Assembly (NCBI GenBank): GCA_016790285.1
Contig: JAEUPJ010000022.1
Coordinates: forward strand, 1-64,000
Direction: 5' to 3'
Length of the DNA: 64,000 nucleotides
From: Roseateles sp.
GTDB taxonomy: Bacteria > Pseudomonadota > Gammaproteobacteria > Burkholderiales > Burkholderiaceae_C
Positions 44,386 to 52,824 of this stretch are shown here, piece by piece. Below the pieces are notes generated by a model. That model searched no databases. It had not been told where the DNA came from and saw nothing but the letters and a program-made list of their open reading frames with translations. Within the stretch, counting starts at the first letter, position 1. Every line of letters begins with the position of its first letter. The translations under genes and the position numbers were made by a program.

Positions 44386-45012
44386 TCAGCCCAGACGCGC
44401 CGCGCGGCGCCGCGCACGCATGCCGATGCCCGCCAGGCCGCCCAGCATCAGGGCCAGGCTGGTGGGTTCGGGCACCGCGGTGGTCAGCGCAAAGTTCTGT
44501 GCCGCGAAGCCCGGCAGCGCGGCCAAGGCGTCGGCGCCGGTCGGGCTCTCCACGCGGGCCAGGATGGCGAGGTCGGCCGTGGCCAGGTTGAGGTTGGTCG
44601 AGTAGACGAGGCGGTTCACGCCCAGCCCGACGTTGTGATAAACGAAGAAGCCGGCGCCGTCGGTGGTCACTGCCGCGGCGATCGCGTTCGCGGCGGAGCC
44701 GGCGTTGAAGCCGGGGCCGGTGTCGCGGATGACGATCAGATTGGCTCCACCGGAAGGTAGGCTGCCCGAGACGCCGTTGGCGAAGCTCAGGCTGCCGCCG
44801 ATAGCGAAGAAGGCGGGATCAAAGACGAAGCGGTCCTGGGCCTGGTCGAAGCTGGGCAGGCTGCGCTGGCCGTTGGCGAAAACCGTGCGCACACCATCGT
44901 TGGGATCGGCCGGCGAGCCCGCGAAGGGGTTGGCGCTGAAGACGGTGTCGGCGGCCGAGGCCGTGGCGGGCAACAGGGCGGCGGACAGGAGAAGGGCAAG
45001 CAGGCGGGACAT
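44386..45012 (-). CDS. PEP-CTERM exported protein
   Basis: A 208-residue protein. Signal peptide MSRLLALLLSAALLPATAS; the mature part is rich in Ala, Gly, Asn and Thr without Cys; the end has VPEPTSLALMLGGLAGIGM followed by RARRRAARLG. The start at 45012 avoids a longer frame to 45159, whose added residues contain the operator-like DNA. Two GGGAC-N4-GTCCC sites at 45073 and 45125 lie upstream, and the LysR gene is divergent. Probably secreted and sorted by an exosortase encoded elsewhere. Confidence 0.87.
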   Translation of the reverse strand: MSRLLALLLSAALLPATASAADTVFSANPFAGSPADPNDGVRTVFANGQRSLPSFDQAQDRFVFDPAFFAIGGSLSFANGVSGSLPSGGANLIVIRDTGPGFNAGSAANAIAAAVTTDGAGFFVYHNVGLGVNRLVYSTNLNLATADLAILARVESPTGADALAALPGFAAQNFALTTAVPEPTSLALMLGGLAGIGMRARRRAARLG

Positions 45013-45072
45013 CAGGAACTCCAGGGGTTGCAAGGGTGAGGTCATGCTGCCGGCGGCCCGGCCAGGGCGCAT

Positions 45073-45138
45073 GGGACAGCCGTCCCGGCCGCGGGGGCCG
45101 GCCCTCGCCGTTGGCGCCCGTGCCGGGACGGCTGTCCC
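45073..45138. promoter_or_regulatory. Pair of GGGAC-N4-GTCCC operators (perfect, perfect)
   Basis: GGGACAGCCGTCCC (45073-45086) and GGGACGGCTGTCCC (45125-45138) are exact reverse complements of each other, 52 bp start to start, about five helical turns. They lie between the PEP-CTERM gene (start 45012) and the divergent LysR gene (start 45213). Matching pairs precede two further units at 48868 and 53323. Confidence 0.6.
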
Positions 45139-45212
45139 ACTGCGCCCCCCCAAGACCAAGGGAGGGCTCGTTACGTTGCAGCAGCCCGTAGCCGGCGCGA
45201 CACTGCGTCGCC

Positions 45213-46118
45213 ATGATCACCGACCTTGGACTGCTGCAGGCCTTCGCGGCCGTCGCTGACTGCGCAAGCTTTGCCGACGGCGCCAAGCGGCTGGGCTTGC
45301 ATGCCTCGGTGCTGAGTCGCCGTGTGGCCGCGTTGGAGGACGAACTGCGCGTGCAGTTGATCCAGCGCACCACGCGTGGCCTGGCGCTCACCAAGGCCGG
45401 CGAGCGCTTCCACGCACGCTGCCGCACCCTGCTGGCCGACCTCGCCGCCGCCTGCGAAGACGTGTCAGGCGACAGCGAACGCCTGGCTGGCCTGGTGCGC
45501 ATCACAGCCCCGCATTCACTGCTGGCCGAGGCCCTGGTGGCGCCGGTGGTGGCAGACCTGCTGGCGCGCCATGAAGGCCTGCGCGTGGACATCGTGCTCG
45601 ACGAACGCAAGGTGGACCTGGTCTCCAACGCCATCGAGGTCGCCGTACGCGTCGGCCCCGTGCCCGATTCGCGCTACTACGCCCGCCCCCTGGCCACGCT
45701 CAGCGGCCTGCTGGTCGCCAGCCCCGACTACCTCGCCCGCAAAGGCACGCCGCACAACACCGACGAACTGGCCGAGACGCACGACTGCCTGATGCATGCA
45801 GAGATGAGCGGCCAGGGGCTGTGGCGCATGGACGGCGGTGACACACCTGCCTGGCGCGCGCGCGCCAACAGCTTCGAGACCCTGCGCCAACTGGCCTGTG
45901 CGGGGGTGGGCGTGGCCGTCATGCCGGCCTTCGCGGTGCAGCGCGAACTCGACGCGGGTCATCTGAAGGTCGTGCTGCCGCAGTGGCAGAGCCCGACCTT
46001 CCCGCTTTTTGTCGTGGCGCCCCCGGCGGCGCAGCTCTCGGCCCGCGCCCGGCTGGTGATGGACGCCCTCGTGGCCTATGCGTCCCGGCCCGCACACCGC
46101 TGGGGCGAGCCGGCCTGA
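45213..46118 (+). CDS. LysR-type transcription regulator
   Basis: A 301-residue regulator. The winged helix-turn-helix is AKRLGLHASVLSRRVAALED; the effector domain starts about residue 90 (GLVRITAPHSLLAEALVAPV) and is complete. Divergently placed from the PEP-CTERM gene across the operator pair at 45073-45138, as LysR genes often are with a target. The inducer is unknown. Confidence 0.9.
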   Translation: MITDLGLLQAFAAVADCASFADGAKRLGLHASVLSRRVAALEDELRVQLIQRTTRGLALTKAGERFHARCRTLLADLAAACEDVSGDSERLAGLVRITAPHSLLAEALVAPVVADLLARHEGLRVDIVLDERKVDLVSNAIEVAVRVGPVPDSRYYARPLATLSGLLVASPDYLARKGTPHNTDELAETHDCLMHAEMSGQGLWRMDGGDTPAWRARANSFETLRQLACAGVGVAVMPAFAVQRELDAGHLKVVLPQWQSPTFPLFVVAPPAAQLSARARLVMDALVAYASRPAHRWGEPA

Positions 46119-46231
46119 GCCTGCCGCCGCCCCCAAGAATTCGGGGTGCAAGACAGAAATGCAGGCGCGCCCGCCGAGGCGGCGGCCGGAACAATGCGGC
46201 TCCCCGGTTCAACCGCGCTGCGGGGCAGTCC

Positions 46232-47299
46232 ATGCAAAAGATCCAGTTCCTGCGCACCCACGACGGCGTGCGCCTTGCCTACACCCAGGGTGGCCAGGGG
46301 CCGACCGTTATAAAGGCCGCCACTTGGTTGTCGCACCTGGAGCATGACGCCGGCAGCCCGGTCTGGGGTCATCTGCTGAACTTCCTGGGCGCGCGCCACC
46401 GTCTCGTGCGCTATGACGAGCGGGGCTGCGGCCTGTCGGATTGGCGGGTGCCGCAGCTGACCTTCGAGAGCTGGGTGCGCGATCTCGAATCGATCGCCGA
46501 TGCCGCAGGCGGCGAGCGTTTCGCGCTGCTGGGTATCTCCCAGGGCGCGCCCATCGCCATCGCCTACGCCGTGCGCCACCCCGAGCGCGTGACTCATCTC
46601 GTACTGCAGGGAGGCTACGCGCGCGGCCGGCTGCTGCGCGGGGCCACGCGCCAGCACGCCGAGGAGGCCGAGATGATGTGCCGACTCGCAGCCCTCGGCT
46701 GGGGACGCGACGACCCGTCGTTCCGCCAGTTCTTCACCACCCAGTTCATGCCTGACGGCACGCCCGCGCAGCACGCCTGGTTCAACGAGCTGGAGCGGCT
46801 GTCCACGTCACCCGAGAACGCGGCCACCTTCATGCACGAGTTCAACACCATCGACGTGATGGGCCTGCTGCCCCGCGTGCGCTGCCCGACGCTGGTGCTG
46901 CACAGCCGTCACGACGTGCGCGTGCCCTTCGAGGAAGGGCGGCTGCTGGCTACGCACATCCCGGGCGCCTGCCTGGTGCCCATCGAAAGCCGCAACCACC
47001 TGCTGCTGGAGCACGAGCCCGGCTGGGCGGTGGCCCAGGACGCCATCGCCCAGTTCCTACCGGCGGCGGGCGCGCGGCAGACGGAAGGCCCGCTGGCCCG
47101 GCTGTCACCGCGTCAGCGTGAGCTGCTCGAGCTGATGGCCCAAGGCCGCGACAACCTGCAGATCGCCGCGTCGCTGGGCCTGTCGGAGAAAACGGTACGC
47201 AACTCGGTCTCGCTGCTGTTCGACCGCCTGGGCGTGGCCTCGCGCGCCATGGCCATCGTCATGGCGCGGGAGAGCGGGCTGGGCCGGTCAGTGGGCTGA
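46232..47299 (+). CDS. Alpha/beta hydrolase fused to LuxR helix-turn-helix
   Basis: A 355-residue protein with two parts. Residues 1-270 are an alpha/beta hydrolase: VRYDERGCGLSDWR, the nucleophile motif LLGISQGAPIAIAYAV (G-I-S-Q-G), LVLHSRHDVRVPFEEG (acid) and ESRNHLLLEHEPGW (His). Residues 290-355 are a LuxR/NarL-type DNA-binding domain: LSPRQRELLELMAQGRDN, IAASLGLSEKTVRNSVSLLF, DRLGVASRAMAIVMAR. The hydrolase may sense or remove a small ester-like signal while the C terminus binds DNA. It is a good candidate regulator for the neighbouring operator sites (inference). Its stop overlaps the convergent PEP-CTERM gene by 12 bp. Confidence 0.85.
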   Translation: MQKIQFLRTHDGVRLAYTQGGQGPTVIKAATWLSHLEHDAGSPVWGHLLNFLGARHRLVRYDERGCGLSDWRVPQLTFESWVRDLESIADAAGGERFALLGISQGAPIAIAYAVRHPERVTHLVLQGGYARGRLLRGATRQHAEEAEMMCRLAALGWGRDDPSFRQFFTTQFMPDGTPAQHAWFNELERLSTSPENAATFMHEFNTIDVMGLLPRVRCPTLVLHSRHDVRVPFEEGRLLATHIPGACLVPIESRNHLLLEHEPGWAVAQDAIAQFLPAAGARQTEGPLARLSPRQRELLELMAQGRDNLQIAASLGLSEKTVRNSVSLLFDRLGVASRAMAIVMARESGLGRSVG

Positions 47300-48013
47300 G
47301 CGGCGGCGCACCGTCCGCCCGACCAAGGCGGCGCCCAGCACCAGGGCGATCGACGACGGCTCGGGCACGCTGTTGCCGCCCTCCACCGCGTCGAGGCGGA
47401 AATTGAACTGGAAGCGGCTGCTACCGCTCGTGCCTGGGCCGAAAAGGCTGTCGATGCCGGAGCCCACCTGCAACAGGTAGTGGCCCGGATCGAGGACCCC
47501 GCTGAGATCAAGCGCCGGCGTGCCCAGGTTCAGGTCGAAGACGAATCGCTCCGTGTCGTCTGGACCGGCTTTGGACAGCTGCACCTGGCCGAAGGCGTGG
47601 GCTGTGCCGCTGGCCTCCAACAAGGCATGCACGGTGAAGGCCGAGACCTGCGTGAGGTCGAAGGTGGCAGCCAGCGTCGACGTCGCCACCCCCAGGTCAC
47701 CTGCGCCCAGCGCCATGCTGGCACTCCCCTGGCCGGACGCCCCGTGATGCGCGTCGAACAGGATGGCCTGCGCCGCGGTGGCGCTGGAGATCTGGCCTTG
47801 GCCGCCCAAGCCCAGGGACTGCGCCGACTGATCGAACAACGTGCCGTCGATGGCGTCCTCCTTGATGCTGACCAGCTCGGAAACACTCGTATGGGCAATC
47901 AAGCGGTGCCCGAGCAGCACAGCCTTGGCATGCGCGGCTGGCGACCAGGCGGCCAGGGTCAGGGTGCCTGCAGCCAGCAGGGTGCGTGAGAGGGAAGAGG
48001 TGGAAGGTGTCAT
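47288..48013 (-). CDS. PEP-CTERM exported protein (tandem pair, second)
   Basis: A 241-residue protein: signal TLLAAGTLTLAAWSPAAHA, a beta-rich mature part with no Cys, and the end VPEPSSIALVLGAALVGRTV followed by RRRSAH. It aligns with the upstream PEP-CTERM protein at HTSVSELVSI, LGLGGQGQISSA and GHYLLQVGS, so the two are duplicates. The 48-bp gap suggests one transcript controlled from 48868. Confidence 0.86.
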   Translation of the reverse strand: MTPSTSSLSRTLLAAGTLTLAAWSPAAHAKAVLLGHRLIAHTSVSELVSIKEDAIDGTLFDQSAQSLGLGGQGQISSATAAQAILFDAHHGASGQGSASMALGAGDLGVATSTLAATFDLTQVSAFTVHALLEASGTAHAFGQVQLSKAGPDDTERFVFDLNLGTPALDLSGVLDPGHYLLQVGSGIDSLFGPGTSGSSRFQFNFRLDAVEGGNSVPEPSSIALVLGAALVGRTVRRRSAH

Positions 48014-48061
48014 GGCAATGTGGCGTCAGCGGCTGAAGTAGTGAACGGGTACATGGCATGC

Positions 48062-48790
48062 TCAGCGCAGGCGCCGGCGCAGCGACAAGGCCGGCACCAG
48101 CGCGGCCAGCACCAGGGCGAGCGACTGGGGTTCGGGAAGGGCCGCCGCGTCGCCCCCCTCGCCCGGCCTGACCTGAAGGTCGAAAGCCAGCCGGCCCAGG
48201 GCGGATTCGCCCGGGTCGTTGTTCTGCGCGTGCAGTTGGAACCCAAACACGTAGTGGCCGGCCTTGAGCGACGCATTCAGGGTCTGGAGCGAGTTCTGCG
48301 TCAGGTCAACCAGGTACCTCTCGACCAGGCTGCCGCCCAGAATCTCCGCCACCGTCAGAAAGGCCTCGACCGACGCATTGCCACTTGCCTGGAGCTCGCC
48401 GCTGAAGTCGAACTCGGCATCGGTCGTGAAGATCATGTTGCGCCGGAAGTTGCTGTCGGCGTGGCCACGGACGCCGCTGGACAGGCCGAGCGCCACCTCG
48501 GCGGTGCCGGCAAAGCCCGTCTGGCGGTCGTGCCGGGTGAAGTGTTGCGAGGCGCTCGCTGACGACACGAGGCCCTGGGCGCCAATGCCCACCGAGCTCA
48601 CCGAGCCCTGGAACAGCAGGTCCGCGTTGGCCGGCTCTACCAGCATGTCCGGCGAGGACACGGAGGTTTGCGCGAACAGCTGGTGCTGGCTGGGCACGAT
48701 GAGCGCGTGCGCAGAGGTGCTGAGCAGGCCCAGCACCAGCGTGCAGCTGGCGATCAGGCGGGGACGAAAGGCGTGGAGATTGGTAAGCAT
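48062..48790 (-). CDS. PEP-CTERM exported protein (tandem pair, first)
   Basis: A 242-residue protein with signal peptide (LIASCTLVLGLLSTSAHA), the matched core SVSSVGIGAQGLVSSA and GHYVFGFQL, and the terminal LPEPQSLALVLAALVPALS plus LRRRLR. The Pro-Glu-Pro is preceded by Leu rather than Val. It is first in its unit; the operator pair 48868-48945 lies 78 bp upstream. Confidence 0.86.
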   Translation of the reverse strand: MLTNLHAFRPRLIASCTLVLGLLSTSAHALIVPSQHQLFAQTSVSSPDMLVEPANADLLFQGSVSSVGIGAQGLVSSASASQHFTRHDRQTGFAGTAEVALGLSSGVRGHADSNFRRNMIFTTDAEFDFSGELQASGNASVEAFLTVAEILGGSLVERYLVDLTQNSLQTLNASLKAGHYVFGFQLHAQNNDPGESALGRLAFDLQVRPGEGGDAAALPEPQSLALVLAALVPALSLRRRLR

Positions 48791-48867
48791 GGTGTGAGTG
48801 GCGATGCCGCCGAAGTGAAAGAAAGCGTTGCTGGAGCGATGCTCGCCGCGGCGCCTGGGTCATCGAA

Positions 48868-48945
48868 GGGACGGATGTCCCTGGCGGCCCGGTGCCGCGG
48901 GCGCTTGCAGCGCCCTACCCGCGGTCCGGCTGGGACAGCGGCCCC
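48868..48945. promoter_or_regulatory. Pair of GGGAC-N4-GTCCC-like operators (perfect, degenerate)
   Basis: GGGACGGATGTCCC (48868-48881) is a perfect dyad; GGGACAGCGGCCCC (48932-48945) is one mismatch off. The start-to-start spacing is 64 bp, close to six helical turns. It lies between the PEP-CTERM pair (start 48790) and the end of the GMC gene (48967). Confidence 0.55.
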
Positions 48946-48966
48946 GGCACTGCCGGGGCCGCCCCC

Positions 48967-50601
48967 TCACCTGGGTGGGCTGAACGCGGCGCGGCGGATG
49001 AGGTCGGCCGCCTTTTCGGCCACCATCACCGTCGGCGCGTTGGTGTTGCCGCCTGGCAGGCTGGGCATCACCGAGGCATCCACCACGCGCAGGCCGTCCA
49101 GGCCATGCACGCGCAGCTCGGCGTCCACCACGGCGTCGGCGTCGCGGTCCCGCGGGCCCATATGGCAGGTACCCACTGGGTGGTACACGGTGTCGCACCG
49201 GCGGCGCAGCACTTCGCGGATCTCGGACTCGCTGTGGACATCCGCGGTGAAAAGCTCAGGCCCGAGGTGGTCTGCAAGCGCGGGCTGCGACATCAGCGTG
49301 CGCGCCTGCCTGAAGCCCTGTACCAGGTCGTCCAGGTCCTGCGGCTCGCTCAGGTACTGCGGATCGATGCAGGGTGGCGTGTTCATGGTCGGGCCGCGCA
49401 GGGTCACCGTGCCACGGCTGCGCGGCCGCAACAGCACCAGGTGGCAGGACAGGCCATGACCACGGTGCAAGCGGCGCGCATGGTCGTCCAGCAAGGCCGT
49501 GATGACCATGATCTGCAACTCAGGCGGCTGCGCGCCGGGCCTCAGCCGCATGAAGCCGCCCATCTCGGCAAAGTTGGTCGACAGCTGGCCGCGCCGCTCG
49601 CTGCGCCAGCGCTGCCACTCCCGCCACAACCGCCAACCACCGGCCACCGAAAGGCCGGGCGTGTCGGTGCCGGGCACCTGCCAGCCGAAAACGAAATCGA
49701 GGTGATCCTGCAGGTTGCGGCCCACGCCCCGCAGCGCATGCCGCACCTCGATGCCTTGAGGCATCAGCACGGAGGGGCGCCCGATGCCCGAGACCATCAA
49801 CAACTGCGGGGACTGGAAGCTGCCGGCGCACAGCAACACCTCGCGACTCGCCCAGCCTGTCTGCGTCTCACCGCCACGCCGCCATTGGACACCGCATGCG
49901 CGCCGCCCTTGCCAAAGCACGCGCTGCGCCATCGCACCGCTGAGCACGCGCAAATTGGGCCGATGCAGCGCGGGCTCGAGGTAGGCACGGTAGGTGCTGC
50001 AACGCTCGCCACCCTTTTGCGTGACTTGGTACAGCCCCATGCCGGCCTGCTCCGCGCCATTGAAGTCGACATTCAAGACATGGCCAGCCTGCTGCGCCGC
50101 TTTCAGGAAGCGTTCATGGAACGGGTTGTCCGTGCGCAGCGCCGCAACGTTCAGCGGGCCGCCCTGGCCATGGAAGGCGTCGTCGAACTGTTCGTTGTGT
50201 TCCGCGCGTCGAAAGTAGGGGAGGACGTCGTCATAGGCCCAGCCCGGGTTGCCCTGCGCGGCCCAGCTGTCGTAGTCGCTGCGGTGGCCCCGCACGTACA
50301 CCATCGCATTGATCGCAGAACTGCCCCCGAGCGCTCTGCCGCGCGGCTGGTAGCCTCGCCGCCCGTGCAGCTCCTGCTGGGGCACGGTCTTGAGCGCCCA
50401 GTTGTGCAGCCGCGTTGGCACCGTCAGTGCAAGGCCGGCCGGCACGTCGATGAGCGGGCTTCGGCCGGTACTGCCCGCTTCCAGCAGCAGCACGCGGCAC
50501 TGGGGGTCCTCGCTGAGCCGGGCCGCCAGCACGCACCCAGCTGAGCCGCCACCCACGATGACGTAGTCAGCGTCGAAGGGGGTCGGGGTCTGCCAGCTCA
50601 T
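48967..50601 (-). CDS. GMC-family FAD oxidoreductase (AlkJ/choline dehydrogenase-like)
   Basis: A 544-residue flavoprotein. The FAD fold is YVIVGGGSAGCVLAARLSE (residues 13-31), followed by the GMC signature GRALGGSSAINAMVYVRGH. The C-terminal catalytic region has VYHPVGTCHMGP (His) and PGGNTNAPTVMVAEKAADL (Asn partner). The family oxidises alcohols to aldehydes; AlkJ is the closest functional model. The start ATG 50601 overlaps the P450 stop as ATGA, so both are made together. The protein probably oxidises the alcohol formed by the P450 (inference). Confidence 0.88.
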   Translation of the reverse strand: MSWQTPTPFDADYVIVGGGSAGCVLAARLSEDPQCRVLLLEAGSTGRSPLIDVPAGLALTVPTRLHNWALKTVPQQELHGRRGYQPRGRALGGSSAINAMVYVRGHRSDYDSWAAQGNPGWAYDDVLPYFRRAEHNEQFDDAFHGQGGPLNVAALRTDNPFHERFLKAAQQAGHVLNVDFNGAEQAGMGLYQVTQKGGERCSTYRAYLEPALHRPNLRVLSGAMAQRVLWQGRRACGVQWRRGGETQTGWASREVLLCAGSFQSPQLLMVSGIGRPSVLMPQGIEVRHALRGVGRNLQDHLDFVFGWQVPGTDTPGLSVAGGWRLWREWQRWRSERRGQLSTNFAEMGGFMRLRPGAQPPELQIMVITALLDDHARRLHRGHGLSCHLVLLRPRSRGTVTLRGPTMNTPPCIDPQYLSEPQDLDDLVQGFRQARTLMSQPALADHLGPELFTADVHSESEIREVLRRRCDTVYHPVGTCHMGPRDRDADAVVDAELRVHGLDGLRVVDASVMPSLPGGNTNAPTVMVAEKAADLIRRAAFSPPR

Positions 50602-52079
50602 GATGCCTCCAGGCCGCGGGGCACCAGACGCATCGGCAGCCGGCTGGGCATCATGGTGAAGACATTGCGCTCGGCGACAGCATCGGGTGGCCCGGCATGC
50701 TCGATGCGGAAATGCCGCATCAGCATGGACAGCACGAGGCGTATCTCCTGGCCGGCCAGGTGGCGGCCCGGGCACACGCGCGGGCCGGCACCGAACTGCA
50801 CATGGGCCCGTGGCTCGTGCGGCAGCAACGCCGCAAGCTCACGGTGTCCGCCCACCGGGCAGGCCGGCGGCCGCAGCCATCGCTGCGGACGGAAGCGATA
50901 CGGGTCCGCGAAGTTGCGCTTCTCCAGCATGGCCGGACGCGTCAACATGAGCAGCTGGGTGCGCGCCGGCAGGCTCACGCCCGCCAGCGTCACCTCCCGC
51001 AGGGTCTCCAGGTAGAAGATCGGCACCGTCGGGCGCAACCGCGAGGCCTCGGTGGCGCACGCCTCGAAGAGGTCCAACCGCTCCAGGTCGGCCAAGCCTT
51101 CGCACACGTCCGACGGGCCGAGCACCCGAACAGCCTGCGCGTGCAGTCGGTCCTGCCAGCGCGGTTGGCTCGCCAGTTGGTGAAGCGTCCACGCAAGCAT
51201 GTTGGCCGTCGTGTCCTCACCGGCCAGCAGCACCGTCAGCACGTTGGCACGCACATCGGCGTCACGGATGCTGCTGCCGGGTGCTGCAGCCTGCAACAGA
51301 AGGTTCTCCAGCAGGTTGCGTGGCTGGCCCCTGCTGTTGCGCAGGCGTTCGCGAGCTCGGGCGATAAGGCCGTCGATGTGATCATGGACGCGGGCCAGCG
51401 CCGCGTCGAAGCGCCGGTCGCCGGGCAACTTGAACAGCCGCCACCACGGAAAGGGCGCATTCACGCGACGCTGGATCATCGGGAACACCAGGGCGAGCTG
51501 CTGTTGGATCACGTCCCCCTCCGACGCGATCGTGTCGGGGTTCTCGCCGAAGGCCAGCGTGGTGGTGACATCCACCGTGAAGCGCGTCAGCTCTTGCGTC
51601 ATCTCCAGCACCGCGCCGCGCGCGGCCGCGCGCTGCCAGCGCCGTAGCAGCCCGCGGGTGATGTCGACCAGCAGGGGGTGAAAGCCGCGCATCTGCGCGG
51701 GCGACAGCGCCTGCATGATGAGCTGGCGCTGCGGCCGCCAGGCCTCGCCCTCCACGGAGAACAGGCCGTTGGCGCCAATCTCGTCGAACACCGATTCGAT
51801 GACGTGGCCGCGGCGGAAGTCTTGCGGGCGACTGCGCAGCGCGGTCTGCAGGGCTTGCGCGTCCGCCATGACCACCACCGGACGCCTGCCCATGCGAAAG
51901 CAGAATGACCCGCCCAGCTCTTCGTGCCAGCGCTCCAACTGCAGGTGCAGCCTGCTGGGCCGCAGTTGCAGGAGATTGCCCAGCCAGGGCAGCCCGGCCG
52001 GGCACGGCAGATCCTGCAGGTGGCGCAGCATGCCTTGCGCGCCGATGGCACGCGTGGCCACAGGGGAATGGATATCCAT
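50598..52079 (-). CDS. Cytochrome P450
   Basis: A 493-residue monooxygenase. The I-helix is LLAGEDTTANMLAWTLHQL, the ExxR is EASRLRPT, and the heme loop FGAGPRVCPGRHLA gives the Cys ligand. It resembles the CYP102/CYP4 style rather than CYP153 (which has GGNDTTRNS). No reductase or ferredoxin is adjacent, so electron partners must come from elsewhere. The start is ATG 52079; the longer frame to 52229 is Cys/Arg-rich and non-family. It lies 10 bp downstream of the OmpW-like gene. Confidence 0.9.
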   Translation of the reverse strand: MDIHSPVATRAIGAQGMLRHLQDLPCPAGLPWLGNLLQLRPSRLHLQLERWHEELGGSFCFRMGRRPVVVMADAQALQTALRSRPQDFRRGHVIESVFDEIGANGLFSVEGEAWRPQRQLIMQALSPAQMRGFHPLLVDITRGLLRRWQRAAARGAVLEMTQELTRFTVDVTTTLAFGENPDTIASEGDVIQQQLALVFPMIQRRVNAPFPWWRLFKLPGDRRFDAALARVHDHIDGLIARARERLRNSRGQPRNLLENLLLQAAAPGSSIRDADVRANVLTVLLAGEDTTANMLAWTLHQLASQPRWQDRLHAQAVRVLGPSDVCEGLADLERLDLFEACATEASRLRPTVPIFYLETLREVTLAGVSLPARTQLLMLTRPAMLEKRNFADPYRFRPQRWLRPPACPVGGHRELAALLPHEPRAHVQFGAGPRVCPGRHLAGQEIRLVLSMLMRHFRIEHAGPPDAVAERNVFTMMPSRLPMRLVPRGLEAS

Positions 52080-52089
52080 GGCGGCGGCC

Positions 52090-52779
52090 TCAGAACCGGT
52101 AGCCGAGCATGAGGGACAGCACGTCGGCGTCCACTCGCACGTCGAGGCTGCGCAGCACCTCGCCCACACCGGGCGTCTGCGTGCGCAGGGTGGCGGTCGT
52201 CGCGATGCGGTAACGCGCCAAGGACACATCCATCAGCCACGGCTCGCCCAGCGGCAGCTCGGCCCCCAGCTTGAAGACCGGCCCGACACTGGGCTTGAGC
52301 GCGGCCCGGCTGCTCGCCCCGCCGAACGCGGCGCTATACGCCGGCGACGCCTCGGTGTTGTCGAACCAGGTGAGGTGAGCGCCGAAGGCGGCATAGGGCT
52401 GCACCGCGCCCCACGCGGGCGGGCGCCAGCCCAGCAACACCGCCGGGAACCAGGCCCGCGCGCGTCCGACTTCACCGAGCGCCGCGCCCGCGCCGGCGCC
52501 GTCAAAACGCACGCGGGGTGGCACACCCAGCTGCAGGACGGCCGACCAGCAGGCGTCCAGGTCGCGCTCGGCTACCAGGCCCAGGGTGCGCGCATCACGC
52601 ACATCAGCTTTCACGCCGGGCGGTGTGCTGCCCGGCGGGCCCATCAGGTCAGCGGAATGCGTCCGGAAGTCCAGCAAGGCCGGCCCCGTCTTGAGCCGCA
52701 GCATGGGCTCGGCCGCGGCATCGAGGGCGCAGAAGAGCCCGAGTGCCGCCCACGCGGCACGCTTGAGACAGTGGTGCAT
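52090..52779 (-). CDS. OmpW/AlkL-like outer-membrane protein
   Basis: A 229-residue protein with a signal peptide (RAAWAALGLFCALDAAAE) and beta strands ending in aromatic residues; the final residues are LMLGYRF, typical of an outer-membrane barrel. PYAAFGAHLTWFDNTEASP and SVGPVFKLGAELPLGEPWLM are OmpW-like. AlkL of this family imports hydrophobic compounds such as alkanes. The gene sits in a single-strand run with the P450 and GMC genes. Confidence 0.8.
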   Translation of the reverse strand: MHHCLKRAAWAALGLFCALDAAAEPMLRLKTGPALLDFRTHSADLMGPPGSTPPGVKADVRDARTLGLVAERDLDACWSAVLQLGVPPRVRFDGAGAGAALGEVGRARAWFPAVLLGWRPPAWGAVQPYAAFGAHLTWFDNTEASPAYSAAFGGASSRAALKPSVGPVFKLGAELPLGEPWLMDVSLARYRIATTATLRTQTPGVGEVLRSLDVRVDADVLSLMLGYRF

Positions 52780-52824
52780 GTCGATCTCCAGGCCACGGCG
52801 CCCACCGGCGCGGCAGCCAGCGCA

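Noticed and set aside
46131-46146. CCCC-AAGAATTC-GGGG ahead of the hydrolase-LuxR gene
   Set aside because: Spacing differs from the other CCCC/GGGG dyads, so I do not group it with them.
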